A stretch of DNA of 64,000 nucleotides, from the NCBI GenBank assembly GCA_010279815.1, contig QEOQ01000141.1:744001-808000 (forward strand), written 5' to 3'. The translations under genes were made by a program, and so were the position numbers. This DNA comes from Brachionus plicatilis (lineage: Eukaryota > Rotifera > Eurotatoria > Ploima > Brachionidae). Numbering within the stretch: position 1 is the stretch's first letter; every line of letters starts with the position of its first letter. The notes beneath the pieces were generated by a model. The model did not search any database and had not been told where the DNA came from. It saw only the letters and a list, made by a program, of their open reading frames with translations. Positions 47,251 through 59,600 of the stretch are shown here, in pieces.

Positions 47251-49618
47251 ATGTCACAAATTCAGGTTAAGCAAATAATATCTAGTTTTTGTAAAATATT
47301 GGAATATTTTAACTTTACCAAAGTAACGCCTGAAGATTTAAGACTTGCTAAGTTCAACAAACCGGATGCCGTAAATTTATAAAATAAAAGATTTTTTAAA
47401 ATAAAAAAATGTTTAAATAGCTTGACCAAGTCTGGAGACTTTTATTTGAACTGATTATTTATTTAAAAAGCGAGAATAAGAAAACACTTGATCGTGAATT
47501 AAAAGAAAAATTTATCAAGTTAGGACCAGGTTAGTTTTCTTTCATTTAGAATACTTTTTACACTAAAATTTTATTAAGAAAAGACGATTAGATATATAAA
47601 AGAAGAACTCATGAAATTGGGCTATATTTGTCATGAATTTTTTAAACTCAGTTCATTCAAAACTTCTTGCTCGAGCCGTGAAGTTTTGATTGCCATTGGC
47701 TGGTTGGTTTATACTTATGAAATAATTTACATATTTATTGAAAATTCGAACTGCCCATTAGACGAAGAATATTACAAAGAAAATGCACTCAAAGTAAAAT
47801 TCAAATAAATATTTTTTAAATAAGTTTATAAATGTTTTCGCACAAAGAAGATAGACAAAGATGAATTTAGAAAAGAATTTGAAAGTTTAAATAGTAAAAT
47901 AAACCCAGAGAAAAATAAAGACTTGCTGGTTCAAATAAATAATTTAAGAGTTTTGGATGGATATTTTAAAAGTAAGATTAACTCACTACATTCATGTTTG
48001 ATGGAAAAAGCCAAATTAACTTATCAAGCAAGTGATAATATTTTTCCTTAATGAAAAAATTTAACAATTTGTGTTTTTTTTAGGCCCATTCTGAATCTTC
48101 TGATCGGTTTTCGTGTTTAGAAATTTTTTTATTAAAACATCCAGAAAAAATTACAACAGTAAGTGAATTTTTAAAGTTTGAAATTTTCCTAATTTCTATT
48201 CTAAGTTCGAAAAGCTTGTTGAAAATAAAATTGAAGTTCAAAAAAATATTTTAAATTGGATCAAAAATGAAGAATTATTTTGGACTTGGATGGTAATGTC
48301 TTTTTAATTTTTAAAAATATTTTGTTTAAACATCTATTGGCAAAATATTCAGAAAATTACTTGAAATTTTGAAAGGTTTTTGAGATTTATCTCAAATTTT
48401 CCTAATAAAGGTCAGACTAATTAAAGAATCAAAATTCCAAAAATGAAAATTTTATATTTTTGATACTTAAAACACGACAAAATTTTCGAAAATGTTAAAA
48501 ACTCTTAATTAAAAATTAGTATCTACCGGTCTCTGCTAAAACTAACTTGAAAATATTGATCTAAAGAATTCAAAAATCATTTTTTTTTTTTTTTAAATAT
48601 CCATTTTTTCATGAATCTTAATTTCATAGTCTAATATTAGAAATATATTTTTGTTCATCTTTCTTTTAATTAAGATCTCTTAAAAATTTTTTCAAGAAAA
48701 TAAAATTATTTAATTCTTTCAATAATTCAGTTTTGCTGTTTATTTATCTGGCCAAAAGTCGAATTATAAGTTTTAAGTTTTAAATTAAAATGTTTCACAG
48801 CCATAACATTTACTAATTATATACCTGAAAAGATTGGATTCAATTATTTTGATTTTAAGTGGCATAGTTTTCTTTAAATTTTTACTTAGTAAAGTTAAAT
48901 TGGTCTGAGATTTAAGAATCTGAGAAAACTTCTGAATCAAATGCATTCATTTTTTTGGATTAAAAATAAAGGCAGCTGGTAAAAAATTGACCATGAAAAA
49001 AAGCTAATTTTTTTTAACTATTATTCGATTTTTTTTTCAATAGAAATTTAATTTTGTTTAATATTTTTAAATAAGGAAAGTGTTGTGGATGAAAATTTTT
49101 CTAGTTCTGAAAAGTTGACAGAAAACGAATCTGAAGCAAGCATAGATGATCATTATTTGGATCAAATTTTGAATCAGAACTTAAAATCAGCGGCACAAGA
49201 GTATCACAATTTAGAAAAAAATATTCGAAAAATTGATGGACTAGTTGAAGATTTCAAGAGCAGACTTAAAAGTGACAATAAAAACGAACTGAATGAAGAA
49301 AATTTAAAGGAATTGAAAAAATTCGAAAATGAGACCATTGAAAATTTTCAAAAAATAATCAACGATCAAAATTTTAGAGTTTTGGGTGTAGATAACAATT
49401 TTCTTTTGGATAAATTTGAGTCAAGACTATTTCATGTTGATGAAAAGTCAAAAAAAGTTATAACAAATAATCTGATCATGCTCAATGACATTAACAATTC
49501 AATTGAACAAGAAGCTAAATATTTGGAAAAAAAGTTCTTCCAAGTTAAAAATGAAGCAACTCAAATATGCGAAGAATTGTCTTCTAAATTAAAGGATTGC
49601 TATGTAGTTCACAAATAG
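47251..49618 (+). CDS. TEDC1: Tubulin epsilon and delta complex protein 1
   Basis: TEDC1 works with delta- and epsilon-tubulin in centriole triplet stability and ciliogenesis. Seven exons (47251-47370, 47421-47529, 47579-47793, 47848-48027, 48084-48158, 48206-48301, 49076-49618) give 445 residues. Family landmarks are RLAKFNKPDALDQVWRLLFE near residue 33, SSREVLIAIGWLVYTYEI, and FWTWMESVVDEN, which aligns with the VFWRWMDTVL block of human TEDC1. The C-terminal exon is a long coiled coil. Intron 4 appears to use a GC donor (CAA, GCAAGT at 48028). Intron 6 is long at 774 bases. Identity rests on three short blocks remembered from the human protein. Confidence 0.78.
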
Positions 49619-49972
49619 AACAACAATGTATTAAATTAACCTGTTTTTCTTGAAAAATTATTAATAAATAAAATTTCATTTTGTAGTAAAATATTCTATT
49701 TTTTCCCTTCTCAAATAAAATCAAGATTCAAATTATTTAGGCAAAATATTAAAATTAATTCCAAGAAAATGAAAATTTATTATGCAAAATATATTTTTTT
49801 GGAAATATTGTGGTGGATAAATTAGTTTTATTAAAATCAGCTCATAAAATTCATACTAGAAATCGATCCTAAAATCTTGTACAAAATTCTCACTTGGAAC
49901 TTATTTTACACCCATTATTTTCTCTCAAGTTAAACATTTTTTCAGAAAATATTTGTTCGCCAAAGCTATGCA
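49619..49972. other. Short gap between TEDC1 and PDPR
   Basis: About 350 bases between the TEDC1 stop and the PDPR start on the same strand. It contains an AATAAATAAA polyadenylation-like sequence near 49663. Nothing else is seen. Confidence 0.4.
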
Positions 49973-52900
49973 ATGCTAAATACTAAATTTTTACAAAATT
50001 GGATAAAAATAAGAAAAAAAATAAATTTAAAACGGGATAATCAAATTAAACTTAGCTTAGCATTCAATGGATTTTATTCTACTCAAAGCGAACCAAATCA
50101 GTCCATACCGAGTTCAACCAGGGTAGTGATTTGTGGCGGTGGGCTCATCGGTACATCCATCGCTTACCATTTAGCTCAACTTGGATACAAAGATGCGATT
50201 CTAGTAACCAAAAACAAGTTAGCGAAATAAAAAAAATTTGAAATTATTTTTCTATCTTTTATTCAGATTAGGTAGTGGTTCATCTGCTTATTCAACTGGA
50301 GTTGTTGGAACTATTAAGCTGTCAAACCCCGAGACATTATTTAGTAAATACTCTGCAAATCTTTACGAAAAATTACAAAATGAATCAAATATTTTGAGTA
50401 GTTTTAGATTTTTTAAATGTTTAAATTTTTTTTAAATGACAATAAATTTAGAATATGATAAAGTTGGAAGTCTTGGACTTGCCGCCTCAAAAGATCGATG
50501 GTATACTATTAAAAGATTGTTATCTGAGTCAAAACCTCAAGGAGTCAATTGTGAACTTTTATCCGTCGAGGAGTGTCTAGAAAAATTTCCTCACTTAAGC
50601 AATGATGACATTGAAGTAAAATTTATTTTTATTATATTATTATTAACAATAGTGTTAGCTTTATTATTTAGGGAGGTCTTTGGGTTCCGGATGATGGGCT
50701 TATATCTGTTATGGATTATCTTAATTATTTTGCTAATCATGCCAAGAATCATGGTATCAGAATAATCGAACATTGTGAAGTGCAAAAAGTTCTCGTAAAG
50801 GAGACCAAAAATGGACATTATCACAAAGTCCGAGGTGTCAAGACAAATCTAGGTGAAATTGAATGTGATATTTTTGTAAATTGTGCTGGAATAGTAACAA
50901 ATAAAAAAAATTAGTAAAACAATTTTTAATTTTTAAATTTAATAAGAGAGCTCGCGAACTTGGGAAGTTAAGTGAGCCAAGAGTGAAAATTCCTATCCAT
51001 CCATGCGAGCACTATCATTGTATTCTGAAGCCATTTGGAATGCAGCCTAAAATGCCAGGTATTTTTGATTATTTTAACTTAATTTTCTAAAAATTACATA
51101 AATTAATTTATTTTTTAAACCTTTAAAAATTTGGCAACTTTAAGTTCATGATCATGATCACATGATCAAAGCTCAATTATTAAAAAATAAAAATAATGAA
51201 ATTAGCTTATTTTATTTTTTTGATCAAAGATAAAATATCCATTTTTTCAATTAAAAAAAAAACAAATAATTTTTTTCTAATTGAATTAAATTGATTATTC
51301 TATAATCTTTATTTGAAAAATTTAAAGACAAATTTAAAATCAACATTTAGATACCCAAATTAAGTCTCAAACGAACGCTTAAATGATATTAAATGAAATA
51401 TATGAAAGCGAAACTAAGTTAAATTTTGTATTCAAAAATTTCAAAATATTGATTTAGATTTTATTTTTTTGAGGAAAGGTAGAACGTAACATATAAAAAG
51501 AAAAAAAAACATATAACCGATTTTATAAAAAGATAAAAAAAAATAAATTCAAAATTCAATTTTTTTTATATTTTTAGTTTAATAAAATAGTTTTAGTTAA
51601 AAAAAAAACATAGAATCAATTTAAAATTAATGTCTTTTTCTCTCTTTTTATGTTTTTTTCTACCTCACCCATTTTTTAGATAGATAAAGATTCATTTAAA
51701 TGTTAATGATTAACAATCGTTGGTCATGTAATGCTATCAAAACACAAAAAATACCTATTTTTTTTAATTTAAAACTAAAAATTTTTATTTGAAATTTACA
51801 TTTGATCATGAACTTCAATTTACCTAGAAATTTTGCCAAATCAAAAGAGATAAAATGTTTCTTAAAATTTTTTAAGATTTTGTTTATTAAAAAAATAAAA
51901 TCTAACAATTGAAATCGGCATCTTGAACTTGATGATCAATTCAAAAAGTTTATTTTCAGATATTAAAATTAACCTATAAATTAATTTAAACAATTTAAAT
52001 GTAAAATGATTAACATGTTATGCAGATTTAAAAAATAAAAAAAATTTGAAAAAAAATTTTCTCAATCCATTGTTAAAATCGATTTTTATATCTAAATGTA
52101 TTAACTGATTTTGTAAAGTTTAATTGAATTTTTTTTTCAAAAGTATTTGTATCTAGAATTTAAAATTAAACTTTAAAAAGAAATTCAAAATAATGAATTC
52201 CAAATAAGTAATAAAATGAAAATAAACTTTAAAAAAAATCAGTTAAATAAATTAAAAATCGATTTGATAAATGGACAGAGAAAATGTTTTTTTAATTTAT
52301 TTTTTAATTTTTTAAACCTACATAACATGTTAATCATGAAACATTAAAATTATTTAAATTAATTTAAAGATTAATTTTAATATCTAAAGATAAAATTTCT
52401 GAATTGAAATGAAATTTGAATTGATCATCAACTTCAAGATGCCTTAAAATCAGTGATGTATCTAGGCAAATTATTATCGAATTACAAGTTCAATAAAAAA
52501 TACGTAAAAAATTGCACATTTATTGTCAAAATATTATCAAATTAAACTATAATTATAGGGTCCTGACAATTTTAAGCTTCCACACTATCAAAACTTTAAT
52601 AATAATAATATGTACTTTTCTATCCTTTTCTATCATAATGGGACATATTAAACAGAACAAAAAAATCCAAATATTAAATTAAAAATCTTAAAAAAATATC
52701 TAGAATAATTTTACATACACAAATTCAATTGCAGTCTGTCTTCAGATTTTTAAGAAAAAAAAATCTACAAACTAAATTAATTTTTAAAAAATCTTCTAAT
52801 CCCTTCTGTAATTTGAATAATTAAAAAATCTTAATTTTAGTTATTCGAGATTATGATAGTCACATCTACATGACATATAATGAAGGAGGTGGTCTTTTGT

Positions 52901-54873
52901 TTGGTGGTTTTGAAAAGGAAGCTAAGCCAATTTTTCATGAGAGTATTCCAAAAGATTTCGAAAATTTCTCTCTTAAACCAGACCTGGACCATTTTTGTAA
53001 TTATTCTATCTAAATTTTAATTTTTATTAATATTTTTTGTTAGATCCCTTAATAAAAAATTTAGTAGCTAGAATCCCTATTTCAGTAGATGCCGAAATTG
53101 ACAAAGTAGTTTGCAATGCAGAAAGCTTTACACCCGATACCAAATTAATAATAGGGGAATCATCAGAAGTAATTTTTTAATTTTTAATTTTTATTACAAA
53201 TTGAATAAGAATTATAAAAAATGATTAGATAGATAACTATTTTGTAGCGGCCGGTTCAAATGCAGACACAGCATCCTTGGCAGGTGGCATTGGCAAGTAT
53301 ACTGCTGAGCTAATAGCTTTTGGTGAGACCGATATACAAGTATGGCCGATTGACATTCGAAGATTTGTTAAATTGCATAACAATCGAAAATTTTTGCGAG
53401 ATCGAGTAAGAGAAACTGTTGGCAAACAGTATTCTCTTAAGTATCCGACCTATGGAATGAGCTTGTACAAAACTGGTCGAAAGCTGAGAACATCGCCACT
53501 TTACACCCGTCTTCTATCACACGGCGCTGTTTATGGAGAAATTCTGGGCTATGAGCGTCCACTTTTATTTGACAAAACACTGAAAGATTTTTTCTACGAA
53601 GATTCTGGCAAAGGCACTTTCGGTAAACCTCAATGGTTCGAAAGAGTCCAAGAAGAGTATACTGCATGTCGAAAAGGTGTTGCTGTCATAGACATGTCAT
53701 CTTTTACAAAATTTGAGCTCAAGTCAGCTGGAAGAGAAGTTGTCGACTTTTTGCAGCATATTTGTTCAAATGATATTGACTGTCCAATTGGTACAGTTGT
53801 GCACACTGGTATGCAAAATCATCGTGGAGGCTACGAAAATGATTGTTCCGTAGTTCAAACTGAACCTAATTGGTAAATTATTTTTTTCAAATAAAATTTA
53901 AAAAAATGTTTATTTTATTTAATTTTTTTTTCAAGTTTTTTGGTTATAAGTCCAGTAACTCAGCAAACACGAAGCATTAAATGGTTAAGTGAACATTTTC
54001 CAGAGGACAGTAGTGTTTTAATGAGTGATGTAACCTCTTTGTACACAGCTATAAATCTTTTGGGGCCAAAATCAGTCGAGTTGCTTAGCGAATTGACAGA
54101 TGAGTCGCTTTCCAAAGCCGATTTTCCCTTGTTTACTTGTAAAGAGATAGATGTGGGATACGCCAGCGGAATTAGAGCCATGAGATTGACTCATACTGGA
54201 GAAGAGGGTTTTATGCTCTATATTCCGACTGAGTATAGTTTGCATGTTTATGATACCTTAATGGAAAAGGGTAAAAATTATGGCATTGTGAATTCAGGCT
54301 ATTATGCTTTAAGATCGCTTAGAATTGAAAAAATGTTTGCTTTTTGGGGCCAGGATCTTGACAAAAGAACAACACCTTACGAGTGTAACCGTGAATATCG
54401 AGTTAAACTGGAAACGAAAGACTTTATTGGTAAAATGGCTTTGATGCAGCTCAGAGATCAAAGGGTTAGAAGAAAATTCTGTCAGTTTTTACTGGAAGAT
54501 CATAATTTGTATCAGGACCCTTGGCCATGGGGTATCAAAAATTTAATTTTTTTAAACAATTGGTTTTATTTAAATATTGTCATGTAGGCTCAGAATCAAT
54601 TTACAGAAATGATAAATTTTGTGGATTTGTAACCAGTGCTTCGTTTGGATTTAGCTTAAGGAAACAAGTATGATCATTTAATGAAATTTGTATTGGAAAA
54701 TTTAATGCTTAATCAAGGTATGTTTGGGTTTTGTGCACAATTTCGATGAACAAACCGGTGAAAGGCTTCCTCTAACGATGGAATATCTTACCAAAAATGC
54801 TCATTACGAAATTGATATCGCTGGAAAAAGATACAAGGCTAAAATTAACTTATATCCTCCTAATTTGAGATAA
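49973..54873 (+). CDS. PDPR: Pyruvate dehydrogenase phosphatase regulatory subunit, mitochondrial
   Basis: An FAD-linked protein of the DMGDH/SARDH family that tunes PDP1 phosphatase, which reactivates pyruvate dehydrogenase in the matrix. Eleven exons: 49973-50217, 50267-50397, 50452-50615, 50672-50893, 50947-51058, 52841-52996, 53044-53168, 53229-53872, 53936-54531, 54588-54667 and 54718-54873, for 876 residues (human 879). The Rossmann motif is VVICGGGLIGTSIAYHLAQL. PDPR-specific blocks include KLRTSPLYTRL, CRKGVAVIDMSSFTKFEL, GGYENDCSV, SGYYALRSLRIEKMFAFWGQ and CLGFVHNFDEQTGE. The first 40 residues are basic and Ser/Asn-rich, as in a presequence. Intron 5 (51059-52840) is unusually long and carries inverted-repeat elements. 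Confidence 0.93.
51128..51838. repeat. Weak inverted repeat in PDPR intron 5
   Basis: AATTTGGCAA then TTTAAGTTCATGATCA near 51130 is roughly complementary to TGATCATGAACTTCAA then AAATTTTGCCAAA near 51802-51841. The arms are short and imperfect. Confidence 0.35.
51917..52444. mobile_element. MITE/foldback element in PDPR intron 5
   Basis: GGCATCTTGAACTTGATGAT then CAATTCAAA at the left end is mirrored at the right end (TTTGAATTGATCATCAACTT then CAAGATGCC) with a single change. Similarity between the arms continues inward for over 100 bases, including GATATTAAAATTAA and GATTAACATGTTATG blocks. No coding sequence. Confidence 0.7.
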
Positions 54874-55184
54874 TTTTGTTAATAATATATTTACGAATAT
54901 AAATATTTTAGTTCGATTTTAAGTAAAATTTATAGATTTAATTTTATGTTTTAAAGCTAATATAGGTTAGTCTGGTGCATTTAAATTAAATAAAATTATA
55001 TATAAAATAAACATTTCGATCATTTTTTAGATTTTTTTCCTAGAATTTCTTAATCAATGTTCAATAAATTTTCTGCACTAAACTTGTTTTAATTTTTTTC
55101 TAAAAAGATGTTATAATTTAGCTAAATTTTCCAAACTTCGTATATTGATTAATCCAATCTTTAACTTTAAAAAAATAAATAAAT
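54874..55184. other. 3' flank of PDPR
   Basis: AT-rich non-coding sequence between the PDPR stop and the first SWIM-bearing foldback element. Confidence 0.4.
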
Positions 55185-55855
55185 AAGGGTCGACCTTTTT
55201 AACACAAAAAAATAACCATTCAACACAATTTCAAAACGCTCAGCACAAAATGATTTCTTCTCAACACAAAAATTAAAATTTGAAAAAAATACTTTTAGCA
55301 CAAAAATTAAAAATAAAATAAATGCATTCAACACAAAAATTAGTGGCTTGATGAGAAAATTTAAAAAAAATTTATTCAAGAACTGTTATAAAGTTCAGCT
55401 TAACAGTAAGAAATGTTCTTGCAAGTTTTTCACTAAATTAGAATATTGTGCACATTTATTGGCATTAAAAGAATTTTTTAAAAAAAAGGACCAATTTGTC
55501 AATAAACCTATAAGAGGTAGAGCAAAAAATGCGGGAAAATGGTTTTCTAGAGACTAATTTTTTTAATTTCTTTTCTTTAAGCTTCGAAATTTGCTTTATT
55601 TACCTAACTTCCACTGATAAATATCATTAAATAAAATTTAAAATTAAAAAAAAATTAATTTTTTTATAAATATTTTTGTGTTGAAAAAAAAATTTCCTTT
55701 AAGAATTATTTTCAAACACAAATTTTTTGTGTTAAATGTTTTTTTTTTTAAATATAATTTTTTGTGCTGAGAAGAAACCGAATTGTGTTGAATGTTTTTT
55801 TCATTGTGCTAATCAGAAATTGATTGTGCTGAAATAATATTCCCAATAAATAATG
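55185..55855. mobile_element. Foldback, MULE-like element carrying a SWIM zinc-finger frame (A)
   Basis: Long, diverged inverted arms (about 55190-55345 and 55675-55850) are built from repeated CAACACAAAA / TTTTGTGTTG units. Shared blocks include CATTCAACACAATT and TTTCTTCTCA(A/G)CACAAAAA. Between them, 55348-55557 (+) encodes NSKKCSCKFFTKLEYCAHLL. That is a SWIM finger (CxC-x(n)-CxH), followed by a basic tail RGRAKNAGKWFSRD. SWIM fingers and long terminal repeats are typical of Mutator-like (MULE) transposons. The DDE transposase domain is missing. Confidence 0.6.
55348..55557 (+). pseudogene. SWIM zinc-finger remnant of a MULE-type transposase
   Basis: This 69-codon frame contains CSCKFFTKLEYCAHL, with both cysteines of CxC and the Cys-x-His pair intact, then a Lys/Arg-rich tail ending SRD at a stop. 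It is only the C-terminal piece of the usual protein. A homologous remnant sits at 56472-56591 on the other strand. Confidence 0.6.
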
Positions 55856-56309
55856 GGTAAATAAAATAATTTTTTCAAACTTTAACCAAGACAGGCCTTA
55901 TTTAAGAAATATTATTGTGCTGTAAATATTTTTTACTTAAAGGCTTAATACATAATTACGGAAAACGGCAATACATAATTAACATAATTTTTGTTTAAAA
56001 TCGATTTGATTTTTTAAATTTTAAAGATTAAAACCTTTTTTTAAATAAAAGAGAATTTAAAAAAAAAAATTATTTTAAATTGAAAAAAAAAATTTTAATC
56101 TTTAAAATATAAAAAAATCAAATCGATTTTATAAAAAATTATATTAACCGATTTTGCATACTTATTTGGAATTTTAAAAATACATCAATTCTATTCATAT
56201 GAAAATTCAGGAAAAATGGCTACTTCAAAATTAGTGAAGCAAACGTCGTCACTTCAAAATCTGTATTTTGCATGAAAAAAATTTATTTTTTTTTAAGAAT
56301 ATTGTTTCC

Positions 56310-56792
56310 GCACAAAGAAAAATATTTTCAACACAAAAAAGTCTGTTCAGCACCAAGACCCCTCTTCTCAGCACAAAAAATCTAATAAGTCTAAAAAAGT
56401 TTTTTAGCACAAAAATTTTGTGTTGAAACCATAATTTTTTTTAAATAAAAAAAAATGCAAAATATTTATATTTATTTTGATGTCATTAAATGAGAACAAT
56501 AGGCATATTTCACAAAGTATTTGCAACTACATGTATTTTCTTTTGTATTCAAGGTGTAATAACCATTAAAGATATAACTTCTTTTTCCCATTAGTTTGAA
56601 ATTATCTATATATAATATCTATAATAATTATTTATAATAGTATTTTAAATTCATGCAAAATAAAATTATTGTTTAAACACAAAATTTTTGTGCTAAAAAG
56701 CTTTTTTAGATGATTTAAATTTTTTGTGCTGAGAAGAGGGGTCTTTGTGCTGACCAGTTTTTTTTTGCGCTAAAAAGATTTTTGTTTGTGCG
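56310..56792. mobile_element. Foldback, MULE-like element carrying a SWIM remnant (B)
   Basis: The arms (56310-56435 and about 56672-56792) match well in inverted orientation: CGCACAAA ends, CAGCAC(C/A)AAGACCCCTCTT, TCTCAGCACAAAAAAT, and TTTTTAGCACAAAAATTTTG then TGTT. The CACAAAA motif is the same as in element A, so the two are related. The centre encodes a SWIM remnant on the minus strand. No clean target duplication was found. Confidence 0.65.
56472..56591 (-). pseudogene. Second SWIM zinc-finger remnant
   Basis: A 39-codon minus-strand frame, MGKRSYIFNGYYTLNTKENT then CSCKYFVKYAYCSHLMTSK, ends at a stop. All four SWIM ligands (C-C-C-H) are present and it aligns with the remnant at 55348-55557 (CSCKFFTKLEYCAHL). 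It is too short to act as a transposase. Confidence 0.6.
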
Positions 56793-57197
56793 TTTTTTGT
56801 TTTTTTAATTTTTTTTTTACAGTGGTAAAACTTAATAAATTTTTAATACAATCTGAAAGAAGCTAAGTCAATGATAAACATTTGTCTTTTTTAATATTTT
56901 TTTTTTGTTGGGCTCTTGAAGTCACATTTAAATTAAAAAAAAAATGATTTAACAATTTGTGTTTGTGTTTTAAAGTTTTGGGATTGGATTCCACGGAATT
57001 AATTTAACTTAACTTCTAATTAGAAGAAATTTGAAAAAAGAATTTTGGACAAAATTAGCGTTTTTACAATATTTTAATTTTTTTAATCTTAATAAAATAA
57101 ACAATAGATTTTCAAAAATCTTTTTAATAATATTAATAAATAAAGAAATCAATGAATCATCATTTATTTTTGACATTTTCCGAACAATATTTGATTT
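56793..57197. other. Short gap before C1GALT1
   Basis: Non-coding, with T-rich runs. It holds the 3' flank of the minus-strand C1GALT1 gene. Confidence 0.35.
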
Positions 57198-58357
57198 TTA
57201 TCGGCTATTTTTTGCTCCATTGGCTATCTTTTTATTTTTTTTCTTTTTTGGAATTTTTTTCTTTGTCGTCATTGCCTTACTGATGTTCACCCAATACTTG
57301 ACCATTTCTCTGTCAATTTTCTCGTATTTTATAAAAGTTTCAACTACATCTTTGAATGTCGGCCGAATCACCGTTCCACCAGTATTGTTTATGTTCAATA
57401 AAAAGGTCAATCTTTCAATAACAGTTGCTAAAATTGTCATTTTTTTTGGTGTCATGTAATGAACTGAAATAAAACTATCACTACAGCAATCTGTTCCCTA
57501 AAATAAATCATGTTAAAACAAAACAAAAAAGTTTGTAGCCTTACATTTCGGAATTGATTAGCAGAATATTTTTTGAGCCAGTCGGGTACCATACCCATAT
57601 AAAACCCAGGTAAATTAAGAGGTATAAATCGTTCTCTTCCCAATTCATCAATTGACTTGTTCGGAAAGACATCCACTTTTCGCAGACATTTAGCAACATC
57701 TACATCTTCAATGCCGGATTTTATGCACAATTCTGGCCGATTATGCAATGTCCATCCTAAACGTGTGAGTGCTTCTTTGCTCATTAAGTAACCGGCCCCT
57801 CCAGAGTGGTATCCTTTATCTACAATCACCTTGAAGTCGTATCCATATGTCACCGGACTATTTGGATCTTTGTCCCTAATAAACTTTCTCAAATTAAACA
57901 TTTCGATGAAAGTATCATCGTCTGTCTTCAAATACCAATCATAATTTCCAAACTCGGTATAAATTTGTTTTATGGCAGAGAAAACTTTTATGGTCAGTTT
58001 GCTATATTTGTCCTCGACTATCTCTCTGGGATGCATAATCAAATAATTAATATCATTTAATATTGATTGGTTTTGGATCTTTTTTATTCCATCTGTTGTA
58101 AGTGATATAAATTTAAAATTGTCACATTTATGCGCCCAAACATTAAGAGTAGCTTGAGCTCGTAATTTATCAAAACCTTTAGGAGTTGTCAGTATCATGC
58201 AAAAAAGAGTGGGATATTTTTTGACTTGTTTTGGATAAGAGACCTTGTCATTCGGGTAGTGAAAATTTAAGCTGATTGTTCGATAGACAAAAAATATTAT
58301 GGACAAACTCAATAGAAGAAAGAGCAATTTTTTCTTTAAAAAACGTAATGAAAACAT
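57198..58357 (-). CDS. C1GALT1: Core 1 beta-1,3-galactosyltransferase (C1GALT1 family)
   Basis: This type II Golgi enzyme adds galactose to GalNAc-Ser/Thr to make core 1 O-glycans (T antigen). Two exons, 57545-58357 and 57198-57497, encode 370 residues. After a short basic tail comes one membrane anchor (LLFLLLSLSIIFFVYRTISL, residues about 11-30). The catalytic domain has TLNVWAHKC, the metal-binding DxD in YLKTDDDTFIEMFNLRKFI, GYHSGGAGYLMSKEAL and IEDVDVAKCLRK. Exon 2 has GTDCCSDSFISVHYM, matching the CCSD..VSFHY block of the human enzyme. The C-terminus ends in a Lys-rich tail (KKKIPKKKKNKKIANGAK) instead of the usual short aromatic end. Which member of the family this is cannot be settled here. 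Confidence 0.88.
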
Positions 58358-58860
58358 TATGAAATGATTTGAAAGCTAGAATAATTTACTCGAGAGTAAC
58401 AGAAGTCTAAAGATAAGATTGAGTGATAAGAATTTTGATTCTACTTGAGAGAATATTCTACAATAACTGAATTTTTAATTTTTGATTTTTTTTGAGTTAA
58501 ATTGTGAAAACAAATTAAGATCACATTTTTATTATTTTTAATTCTAAAAAAATTTAAAATTGCTCGAATTTAAATGATTCTTTTTAAAGTAATATTCTGA
58601 CTAATAAAACTACAGCAATAGAGACATTTTAAATGTATCATTTTTATATTTTTTAAAAATTGAGTATTTCAAAAATTTATTTGTTTAATAAATTTTACTT
58701 TTAAAATATCAAAAACTGACTTGAAATTCTTGATAAATTTCTTTGAATAATTTAAAAATAAATTTACTCTAAATGATTTAAATTTTTTAGTAGCATATAT
58801 TTGCAAAATCGATTTTTAAATCAGGAAAAAAACCATCAAATCATCATTAAAACCATCAAA
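58358..58860. other. Upstream of C1GALT1, no gene
   Basis: AT-rich non-coding sequence between the C1GALT1 start and the LINE tail. Presumed promoter region. Confidence 0.35.
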
Positions 58861-59600
58861 TACAGTAGTAGTAGTAGTAAAAATAATCTACAACTTGAAT
58901 AAGATTCAAGCAAGCTCTACTGAGCTGTAGCAGATACTTCACGATTTTCAATGAGCCACTTGTCAAGTTTCGATTTGAAACAGTTCAAACTTCTTGCTTC
59001 GACCACATCCACCGGAAGACTGTTCCAAACGTTCACAACCCTATTAACAAAAAAGTTAAAATTTGGTAAACAATTCCTAACTTGCTCTCGATGCATTGAT
59101 TTTATGTGCCTTCTTAAATTTTAGCTTGATTCATAACCGATATTTAGTCCAGCTACAAAATTTACTTTCTCTAAATTGTTTGCCAATTTGTTCATTTGAA
59201 TTAAATCTCCCCCGTAGTCTCCTTTTTTTTAGATCACTAAGTCCAAGTTCTTTTAAACGTTGCGCATAGTCAAGGTTTTTAAGCCCTGAAATAAGTTTTT
59301 TGGCTCTTCCCTGCACCTGTTCTAGTTCAATAACGTCTTTCTCGAGATACGGACACCAAGTGCTAATAGCGTAATCTAAGTGCGGTTTCACTAACGATGT
59401 ATAAAGAAGCTTGATATTATTTTTTTCTTGGAATTTAAATGCTTTCCTAATCATGGCTAATATTTTGTTTGCTTTTGCTGTACAGTTTCGTATTTGGACG
59501 TTCCATTTTAAGTCATGATTTATATACATCCCAAGATCTTTCTCACAATCTAACTTGGTTAATGGTTTTTTAAAGTGATGTTCCATTTTTTGTTATTTTT
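58861..59600 (-). pseudogene. 5'-truncated LINE (CR1/L2-like) 3' portion
   Basis: Minus strand, 59586 downward: LDCEKDLGMYINHDLKWN, KANKILAMIRKAF, LLYTSLVKPHLDYAISTWCP, VQGRAKKLISGLKNLDYAQR and LKELGLSDLKKRRLRG. After frame disruption near 59130 come NFFVNRVVNVWNSLPVDVVE and LNCFKSKLDKWL. This order is typical of the reverse-transcriptase C-terminus of CR1/L2-like LINEs. The tail ends in a TAC trinucleotide run (58864-58881). The polymerase core is missing. Confidence 0.8.

Noticed and set aside
55185..56792. CACAAAA repeats considered as a CRISPR-like or satellite array.
   Set aside because: Units are short, irregular and arranged as inverted arms around SWIM frames in a eukaryotic genome.
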